6,673 nt of DNA, taken from contig JBFICP010000181.1 in the NCBI GenBank assembly GCA_041581935.1, positions 1-6,673 of the forward strand, read 5' to 3'. This document shows positions 1-4,972 of this stretch, piece after piece. Below the pieces are notes generated by a model, which searched no databases, had not been told where the DNA came from, and saw nothing but the letters and a program-made list of their open reading frames with translations. Source of the DNA: JAABYT01 sp041581935 (lineage in GTDB: Bacteria > Pseudomonadota > Gammaproteobacteria > HK1). Numbering within the stretch: position 1 is the stretch's first letter; each line of letters starts with the position of its first letter. A program made the translations under genes and the position numbers.

Positions 1-1712
1 GAGCCGCCGAGGCGGCCCATGCGCTCCGTCGCCCATTGGACGTGGGCGTCCATGTGGGTCCTCGCCGCAAGCGACAGGGTCTCTCGGACGAGGGAGTCGG
101 CCTCTGCGACATTGCCGATCCTCAAGTGACATTCAGCGCAATCCGCAAGGATGGACACGAGCAACCCGGCGTAGGCATCGGTTTCGCGCGTGCAGCGTTC
201 GCGCGCCTCGTTGAACCACTCAAGAGCGGTCTCGAAGTTCTCCGACGCCGCGAAGGCCAGCGCCAGAACCCGGGCGGTAGCCGACTCCCAGCACGGATCT
301 CCCAGCTGGCAGCTCATCGCGAAGGCTTCTTCGAGTTCCCCGCGTAGCGATTGCGGATCGGTTTGCATGCGAAGTTTCGCCTCGGCACGAACCGCCTGGG
401 GCCAGGGTCGAAACGCAACCCAACGCAGGTCATCGGTGATCGCCAAACACTCCGTCGTCCATTGCGTTGCGATTTCCGGGCAGCCGGCGGCGAGTTGTCC
501 GCGGGCGCCGACGCCGAGCGACCAGGCTTCGCGCCTGGGATTGTTTCCGCTGCGGGCGTAGTCGAGCGACAGGTCGTAGTGTTGCAATCCGTCGGCGGTC
601 CTGCCCCAGTCCACCAGGTTGAATCCAATCACCGCGTGTACGCCTGCAAGGCTGTCGGGGTCTTCGGCGAGCTCCAGTGCTCGGCTGAGATGAACCTCGG
701 CTGCCGGACGCCGGCCGGCCAATGCTTCGAGGTAGCCGAGCTCGCGCAATCCTGCGATGGCGATTTGCCGATCTCCGCATCGTTGGGCGAGCTCGACGGC
801 CTGCTGCAGCACAACGGCACCCTCGTCATCGTATCCGCGTACCGAGTGGACCAGCGCGCTTCCCAGCTCCACCAACGTCTGCGCATGCAGCCGAGGATCC
901 TCGAATTTCTCCGCATCTGCGGCCGCGCGACGCAGGCAATCGATCCCCGCGTCGACCGCGCCCGCGGCAAGGGCGGCGCGACCCGATTCCATGAGAGAGG
1001 TGACGATGGCCCGGGGCGACACACCCCCTGGCGGCGCAGATATGGTCCGGCGCGCCGCGCTGCGCAACGCATCCGAGGGCTTCTCGCCCAGCTCGGCCAC
1101 AAACGCCGCCTCCGTTGCCTCGACGTGCTCCAACGCCGCGTCGTGGCTTCCTGCCAGCGACAGGCTCTTGACCAAAAGCACATGGGCGCGCTCGTCGAGT
1201 GGAATTCGACGCACGCCCAGCTCGGCCAGGCGGATGGCTTTGTCGTAATCACGCGCCGCAATGGCCTGCAAAGTCTGCTGGCGGATCCTGGCGTCGATCA
1301 AGCCCGCGATGCGTTCGCGCTCGACCAGCAACCATGTTGCAAACTCCGGGCTGCACCTCGGCTCGATGCCTTCGAGCAGATCACCGATGAGCGCACAGTC
1401 GAACTCACCCCTATCGAGCCGTTGGATATCGACCTGGGTTCCGACAGGCAGATTGGGCTTTACCGGGTCGCCGGTTAGCGCTTCTGCAGAGCCGAGCGCT
1501 TTACGCAGTGCGGCCAGGCACCAGCGAACCGATCCGAGCGGATCGACGGACTCCGGAAACAATTCTGCTGCGATTTCGCGCCGACTGACGTCCCGGGGCG
1601 AAAGCAGGATGCGGGCCAGCAAGGCCCAGGCTTGAAGGCCCCGAACCGTTTGCACGGCACCGCCATCGTCGACGATCGCGGGTTTACCGAGGAGCCGTAT
1701 CTCCAGCGCCAT
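1..1712 (-). CDS. BTAD-domain winged-helix transcriptional regulator with TPR-like C-terminal part (3' end off the left edge)
   Basis: The frame is open from an ATG at 1712-1710 to position 1 with no stop, giving 570 complete codons; the C-terminus lies outside the window. Residues 1-90 look like an OmpR/SARP-type winged helix: a beta-strand start (MALEIRLLGKP), then helices around LLARILLSP (31-39), SRREIAAELFPE (43-54) and GSVRWCLAALRKALG (60-74). Residues 95-225 match the bacterial transcriptional activator domain, with EFATWLLVERERI (123-135) and helical pairs such as RDYDKAIRLAELGVRRIPLDERAH (154-177). From about 235 to 570 the protein is Ala/Leu-rich paired helices of TPR character, for example 297-309, 340-350 and 493-506. 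No Walker-type ATPase lies between BTAD and the TPR part, unlike the large actinobacterial SARP/LAL proteins. A TTG eight codons upstream is in frame, but the ATG has a GGGG purine stretch nearby and fits the domain start. It probably acts as a DNA-binding activator, with TPRs for partner or signal sensing. Its target is unknown; the divergent DUF4242 gene is the nearest candidate. Confidence 0.88.
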   Translation of the reverse strand, partial: MALEIRLLGKPAIVDDGGAVQTVRGLQAWALLARILLSPRDVSRREIAAELFPESVDPLGSVRWCLAALRKALGSAEALTGDPVKPNLPVGTQVDIQRLDRGEFDCALIGDLLEGIEPRCSPEFATWLLVERERIAGLIDARIRQQTLQAIAARDYDKAIRLAELGVRRIPLDERAHVLLVKSLSLAGSHDAALEHVEATEAAFVAELGEKPSDALRSAARRTISAPPGGVSPRAIVTSLMESGRAALAAGAVDAGIDCLRRAAADAEKFEDPRLHAQTLVELGSALVHSVRGYDDEGAVVLQQAVELAQRCGDRQIAIAGLRELGYLEALAGRRPAAEVHLSRALELAEDPDSLAGVHAVIGFNLVDWGRTADGLQHYDLSLDYARSGNNPRREAWSLGVGARGQLAAGCPEIATQWTTECLAITDDLRWVAFRPWPQAVRAEAKLRMQTDPQSLRGELEEAFAMSCQLGDPCWESATARVLALAFAASENFETALEWFNEARERCTRETDAYAGLLVSILADCAECHLRIGNVAEADSLVRETLSLAARTHMDAHVQWATERMGRLGG

Positions 1713-1766
1713 TCGCTTCGACCCCGAACAGGGCAAGTCCGTACCTAGACCACATGATTCGCGTGC

Positions 1767-1786
1767 ACCGTGTGCGCAACCGTGTG
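1767..1786. repeat. Short direct repeat ACCGTGTG x2, period 12
   Basis: ACCGTGTG occurs at 1767-1774 and again at 1779-1786, 12 bases apart, in the gap between the BTAD regulator and the DUF4242 gene. SARP/BTAD regulators of actinobacteria bind tandem short repeats near promoters, usually with about 11-base periodicity. The 12-base spacing here is close but does not match that rule. Only two copies are seen, so this may be chance. Confidence 0.25.
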
Positions 1787-1798
1787 ACGAATTGCGCG

Positions 1799-1814
1799 TT
1801 TCTGCTCGCAGAAA
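1799..1814. promoter_or_regulatory. Perfect 16-bp palindrome, candidate operator in the BTAD/DUF4242 divergent region
   Basis: TTTCTGC at 1799-1805 and GCAGAAA at 1808-1814 are perfect inverted halves around a central TC. The site lies between two divergently transcribed genes, about 87 bases upstream of the BTAD ATG and about 70 bases upstream of the DUF4242 ATG, so a dimeric regulator bound here could influence both. No T-tract follows it, so it is not a terminator. Which protein binds is not shown by the sequence. BTAD proteins usually prefer direct repeats, so a different regulator is possible. Confidence 0.4.
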
Positions 1815-1870
1815 TTCCACGCCCAGTCTAGCGGGTGGCGCGCAGGATTGTCACCGCGCCGAGGCAAACC

Positions 1871-1876
1871 AAGGAG
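1871..1876 (+). promoter_or_regulatory. Shine-Dalgarno AAGGAG that fixes the DUF4242 start
   Basis: AAGGAG lies seven bases before the ATG at 1884. It decides in favour of that ATG over an in-frame TTG at 1848, which has no comparable site and would add twelve residues not expected in this short family. Confidence 0.85.
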
Positions 1877-1883
1877 CAATACC

Positions 1884-2165
1884 ATGCCGAAATTCATTAT
1901 CGAACGAAACATCGCTGGTGCGAACACGCTGTGTGCGCAGGAGCTCAAAGACATCGCTGCGAAGTCGAACGCGGTGGTCGCGGGGTTGGATCAACCCTAT
2001 AGATGGGTGAAGAGTTACGTCGCCGGCGACAAGATCTACTGCGTGCATGAGGCCGAGAGCGTGGAGTCCATCTACAAGCACGCTCGAGAGGGCGGTTTTC
2101 CGGTGGACAGCGTGATCGAGGTAAGCGCTGAAATCGATCCGTCTACAGCCGAAGGCGCCGTGTAG
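1884..2165 (+). CDS. DUF4242 (SCO4226-like nickel-binding family) small protein
   Basis: The product is 93 residues, close to the usual length of this family of compact ferredoxin-like alpha/beta proteins. The family's layout is visible: an N-terminal strand MPKFIIER (1-8), a helix containing CAQELKDIAAKSNAVV (17-32), the central WVKSYVAGDKIYCVHEAES (41-59), and YKHAREGGFPVDSVIEVSAEIDP (64-86), which carries the conserved HAR..GFP-like motif. Possible metal ligands include Cys53, His55 and His66. The Streptomyces member SCO4226 has been described as a nickel-binding protein; metal binding here is inferred from family membership. No signal peptide is seen, so it is probably cytoplasmic. The gene stands alone between its divergent neighbour, the BTAD regulator, and a strong terminator, so it is probably monocistronic and may be controlled by that regulator. 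Its cellular role is not known. Confidence 0.88.
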   Translation: MPKFIIERNIAGANTLCAQELKDIAAKSNAVVAGLDQPYRWVKSYVAGDKIYCVHEAESVESIYKHAREGGFPVDSVIEVSAEIDPSTAEGAV

Positions 2166-2182
2166 AGCCCAGCTTTTCATCA

Positions 2183-2215
2183 GGGGAGCCTGCTCATGGC
2201 GGGCTCTCCATTTTT
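2183..2215 (+). terminator. Intrinsic terminator after the DUF4242 gene
   Basis: An 11-bp stem is formed by GGGGAGCCTGC (2183-2193) and GCGGGCTCTCC (2199-2209), with two G-U pairs and a TCATG loop. ATTTTT (2210-2215) follows. It begins 18 bases after the DUF4242 stop. The reverse direction has no T-tract after the stem, so it should work mainly on the plus strand. Confidence 0.85.
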
Positions 2216-2233
2216 ATCGCAGGCGTATACGCG

Positions 2234-2284
2234 TCGCTATCGACCAGGGCGCCGATATTATTTCGGGCGAGTCGTCGATAGCGA
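2234..2284. repeat. 11-bp inverted repeat spanning the GST stop codon
   Basis: TCGCTATCGAC (2234-2244) and GTCGATAGCGA (2274-2284) are perfect inverted copies, separated by 29 bases that contain the GST stop codon at 2258-2260. A ten-base perfect palindrome GCGTATACGC (2223-2232) lies just downstream on the minus strand. No T-tract follows on the minus strand, so it is not a classic terminator. It could be a 3'-end stem that stabilises or ends the MFS-GST transcript, or a chance match. Confidence 0.4.
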
Positions 2285-2854
2285 TCGACGCCGCCCCCAC
2301 TCCGAAATCCGCCGGGCGAGATTTGGGCTTCCCGTGCGCCAAGGTATCTCGGGAAGACGAAAGTCGATGTATTCGAACGCAACGGCAACGGTGAGATCGG
2401 CGAGATCGACCGTATTTTCTCGCACCACGCTGGAGTACAAGGATTCGAGAGATGCGGAGATTCGCGGCAACGCATCCAACCAGCGGGCTGCGAGCCCCGT
2501 GTCTTTACAGAATCGCTCGAGCACCACGGCGCCGAACGCGCAGTCGATGGCGGCGCGTCCGAGACCGAGCACCTGCAGCCGAACGGCGTCGTTGGCAGGC
2601 GACGCAACGCCGAGATTTCCCACACCCGAGTGCCGGATGAGATGCTCGCAGATGCAGCTGCTCTCGATGAGCCGCGTGCCATCGTCCAGCTCGAGGGCGG
2701 GAACCTTGGCGGCAGGATTGCGGGCCAGCAGCTCCGGGGGCGATTCCCAGGGGTCCACATAGCGGAGCTCGGTGGCCGGCTCGAGTCCGGTTTCGATGAG
2801 CACGACGCGCACCAGCCGGGCGTACGGTGAAGCGGCATTGAGGTAAAGCTTCAT
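2258..2854 (-). CDS. Glutathione S-transferase family protein
   Basis: This is a 198-residue cytosolic-type GST, near the usual length of about 200. Residues 1-75 form the thioredoxin-like domain: MKLYLNAASPYARLVRVVL at the start, with SPYAR (9-13) at the usual active-site position of YibF-like GSTs (serine, no cysteine). NPAAKVPAL (46-54) carries the cis-proline (Pro52) before strand 3, and ESSCICEHL (64-72) is the Glu-Ser glutathione-binding motif. Residues 86-198 form the helical domain, with the conserved helix-6 region VDLADLTVAVAFEYIDFRLPE (149-169), whose Asp is the usual capping residue. The start overlaps the MFS stop as ATGA, with GGGAG at 2865-2861 six bases upstream as ribosome-binding site, so translation is probably coupled. 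It may conjugate or isomerise the compound handled by the transporter; the substrate cannot be read from sequence. The same open frame continues upstream to 3799, but only from 2854 on does it look like protein. Confidence 0.9.
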   Translation of the reverse strand: MKLYLNAASPYARLVRVVLIETGLEPATELRYVDPWESPPELLARNPAAKVPALELDDGTRLIESSCICEHLIRHSGVGNLGVASPANDAVRLQVLGLGRAAIDCAFGAVVLERFCKDTGLAARWLDALPRISASLESLYSSVVRENTVDLADLTVAVAFEYIDFRLPEIPWRTGSPNLARRISEWGRRRSLSTTRPK

Positions 2855-4017
2855 GCCCGGCTCCCGCGCGCCTGCGCAGCGGGCTGCACGAGCGCGAATA
2901 CGCTCACCAGCAGCATCGCGCTGGTCAACACCAGCGCGCCCGTCAAGCTGCCGCTCGCCGCGAACCACGCACTTGCCAGCAGCGGTCCGAGCACCTGTCC
3001 GGTTGCGAACGCGGTGGTCATCGCCGCGATGTGGCGAATCACGTCGGGCGGCGGTGCGATGCGATGGGCTTCCCGCATGCCGACCATGGTGACGACCATG
3101 AACGTTCCGCCCACGCACAGCCCGGCGGCGGCGATGGCGAGGATGTAGGGCAGGGCGACCGGCAGCAGCAAGCCGGCGGCCATGATCACGTGGCCCGTTG
3201 CCCAGAGTTGCCGGTTGGTGAACAGCGTTTGCAGGCGTGATACCAGCAACGTGGATGCGAACGCCGCCAGTCCGAACACCGGCCAGCTCCAGCCGAACAC
3301 CACGGGCGATGCGACGATCTCGCGGGCCATCACCGGCAGGTAGGTGGCCGGGATGGTGTAGCCCATGCCGGCAATCCCGTAGGCGAGAACGAGCCCCCAC
3401 AGCAATGGAGTACGCTGGGCAGCCGGTGTTCGCGCCGGCCGGCGCTGCGCCGGCAGCTCGTCTCCCATGAGCGGGCACAGCGCGACGGTGACGATGGTGG
3501 CGGTGAGGCCGAGCACCAGCCAACCGGGCGCGCTTCGCAGCCCGACGCCCATGAAGGCGAGACACGCGAGGCCCGCGATGGCGATGCCGGCACCGACACC
3601 GGAGAAAAGCCAGCCTTGCGCCGAGGTGCGGTGGCGCTCGGCGAGCGCCTTGACGTAGTAACCACTGACCAGCACCAGCACCCAGGCGCTGCATACCCCG
3701 CTCACCCAGCGCAGCACGAGCCACGCTGCGTAGCTGTCCGTGAGCCCCATACCCAGCGTGCCGATGGCGATGAGCACGAGCGAGAGCCTGAGCAGCCATC
3801 GGGGTGCGAGAGGGAGACGGGCCGCCGATACGGCGCCCATCAGGTACCCGAGGAAATGGCAGGATGCCAGTAGCCCTCCGGAGGATATACCCAGCAAACC
3901 GTCGTCCTGCATCAACGGCAGCATCGGTGTGAACGCGAAGCGTCCGATGCCCATGGCCAGCGCCAGAGCGACGAGGCCGATGAGGGTGATGCGAAGAACC
4001 GGGGCGGGTGGCGACAT
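2851..4017 (-). CDS. YbfB/YjiJ-type major facilitator superfamily transporter
   Basis: The protein has 388 residues and about 12 hydrophobic segments, in two halves separated by a charged cytoplasmic loop (about 184-204, Arg/Pro-rich). The family signature GIGRFAFTPMLPLM (23-36) sits at the end of TM1. Other YbfB/YjiJ-like features are GYTIPATYLPVMAR (219-232) in TM7 and GGTFMVVTMVGMREA (303-317) in TM10. The length is normal for the family. The start at 4017 is the only reasonable one: an in-frame TAG lies four codons upstream, and the next Met (22) falls inside TM1. Its Shine-Dalgarno is weak (GGGA very close to the ATG). It is the first gene of an operon with the GST (four-base ATGA overlap) and is divergent from the LysR regulator. 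It is an inner-membrane transporter, probably an exporter. The substrate is unknown, and members of this family are mostly uncharacterised. Confidence 0.92.
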   Translation of the reverse strand: MSPPAPVLRITLIGLVALALAMGIGRFAFTPMLPLMQDDGLLGISSGGLLASCHFLGYLMGAVSAARLPLAPRWLLRLSLVLIAIGTLGMGLTDSYAAWLVLRWVSGVCSAWVLVLVSGYYVKALAERHRTSAQGWLFSGVGAGIAIAGLACLAFMGVGLRSAPGWLVLGLTATIVTVALCPLMGDELPAQRRPARTPAAQRTPLLWGLVLAYGIAGMGYTIPATYLPVMAREIVASPVVFGWSWPVFGLAAFASTLLVSRLQTLFTNRQLWATGHVIMAAGLLLPVALPYILAIAAAGLCVGGTFMVVTMVGMREAHRIAPPPDVIRHIAAMTTAFATGQVLGPLLASAWFAASGSLTGALVLTSAMLLVSVFALVQPAAQARGSRA

Positions 4018-4042
4018 GGTCCCATGCTAGCGGGCTGGTGAT

Positions 4043-4057
4043 TTCAGGAAAAATGAA
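4043..4057. promoter_or_regulatory. Candidate LysR operator TTCA-N7-TGAA
   Basis: TTCA (4043-4046) and TGAA (4054-4057) form a dyad containing the T-N11-A core typical of LysR-type binding sites. It lies in the 76-base AT-richer gap between the divergent MFS and LysR genes, 26 bases from the MFS ATG and 37 bases from the LysR ATG. A TAATAT at 4071-4076 may be a -10 element for the regulator, but no good -35 partner is seen. The position suits autorepression of the regulator together with control of the transporter operon. Confidence 0.5.
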
Positions 4058-4093
4058 TTAAAAGGAAGGCTAATATCTCTTAAGGAGAAATCA

Positions 4094-4957
4094 ATGCGCG
4101 GCGTCGAGTTGAGCGATTTGGAGATATTCCGCAGCGTCGCCCTGGAAGGCAGCGTTTCCAGGGCCGCCGAGAAGCTGCACCGGGTGCAATCCAATATCAG
4201 CACACGGGTGAGACAGCTCGAAGACCGCCTCGGCGTGCGCCTGTTCCTCAGGCGCAGCCGAGGATTGGCGCTGACCCCGGCCGGCGAGGCGCTGCTGCCC
4301 TACGCCGAGCGGCTGCTGGATCTGTCCACCGAGGCCGAGGCCGCGCTCACCGACGGCAAGCCGCGCGGCGGCTTTCGGGTCGGTACCCTCGAGAGCACCG
4401 CCGCGTCCCGTTTACCATCGGTTCTGTCGCGCTACCACACACACTACCCGGACGTTCAGGTGGAGCTCGTGACCGATACCACCCAGGGATTGCTGGACCG
4501 ATTGCTGGATTACGAGATCGAGGTGGCCTTCGTCGCGGGTCCGGTCTCCCACGTCGCGCTCGACACAGCGCCCGTTTTCAGCGAGGAGTTGGTGCTGGTG
4601 TCGCCGGAGTCATTTCCATCGGTCGAACGCATCGACGAGATGACCGGCCGAACGGTGATCGCCTTCAAGGTCGGCTGCGCCTACCGGCGCTATCTCGAGG
4701 ACTGGATGCTCGAGGCCGGCATCACGCCGGGCGGCGTGCTGGAGACGAGCTCGTACCACGTCATCCTCGCCTGCGTCGCCGCCGGCACCGGCTTCGCCGC
4801 GGTGCCTCGCTCGGTGCTGGATGCGGTCGCGGTGAAAGGCGCGTTTCGCGTCCATCCGCTGCCCGGCGCGGCCTCGAAAGTCGATACCTTGCTTGCCTGG
4901 CGCTCGGATTACACGTCGGCGAAGCTGGATGCTCTGAAGGAGATTCTGGCCTCGTGA
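4094..4957 (+). CDS. LysR-family transcriptional regulator
   Basis: The product is 287 residues, slightly short but normal for the family. Residues 6-65 are the LysR winged helix-turn-helix: LSDLEIFRSVALEGSVSRAA (6-25), the recognition helix near VQSNISTRVRQLE (31-43), and the wing RLFLRRSRGLALTPAGEALL (49-68). A linker helix follows to about residue 90. Residues 93-287 form the periplasmic-binding-protein-like effector domain, with FRVGTLESTAASRLPSVL (94-111), EVAFVAGP (143-150), a GCAYR motif (194-198) seen in one LTTR subgroup, and GTGFAAVPRSVL (231-242). AAGGAG at 4082-4087, six bases before the ATG, supports the start. It is divergent from the MFS-GST operon, which by the usual LTTR arrangement is its likely target. 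The effector is unknown. The SUKH-domain gene follows after 15 bases and is probably co-transcribed. Confidence 0.94.
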   Translation: MRGVELSDLEIFRSVALEGSVSRAAEKLHRVQSNISTRVRQLEDRLGVRLFLRRSRGLALTPAGEALLPYAERLLDLSTEAEAALTDGKPRGGFRVGTLESTAASRLPSVLSRYHTHYPDVQVELVTDTTQGLLDRLLDYEIEVAFVAGPVSHVALDTAPVFSEELVLVSPESFPSVERIDEMTGRTVIAFKVGCAYRRYLEDWMLEAGITPGGVLETSSYHVILACVAAGTGFAAVPRSVLDAVAVKGAFRVHPLPGAASKVDTLLAWRSDYTSAKLDALKEILAS

Positions 4958-4972
4958 GGAGAGAACTGTCGC

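Noticed and set aside
629..1261. A 210-codon minus-strand open frame.
   Set aside because: It lies in a different frame of the same strand as the BTAD gene and reads as low-complexity Arg/Ser/Trp-rich sequence.
351..1478. A 375-codon plus-strand open frame.
   Set aside because: It is antisense to the BTAD regulator, which has clear winged-helix, BTAD and TPR-like sequence through the whole region. The plus-strand translation is rich in Arg, Gln and Cys with no domain pattern, as expected of a shadow frame in GC-rich DNA.
1745..1954. A small minus-strand frame upstream of the BTAD gene.
   Set aside because: It overlaps the DUF4242 coding start on the opposite strand, crosses the divergent promoter gap, and has no ribosome-binding site or recognisable sequence.
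2196..2762. A 188-codon plus-strand open frame after the DUF4242 terminator.
   Set aside because: It is antisense to the GST, begins inside the terminator hairpin, and its translation is Arg/Ser-rich without a recognisable pattern.
2855..3799. Upstream extension of the GST open frame, giving a 513-residue protein.
   Set aside because: The part before the ATG at 2854 overlaps the MFS gene out of frame and is His/Arg/Ala-rich with no domain. The GST start at 2854 has a good ribosome-binding site and begins exactly at the thioredoxin fold.
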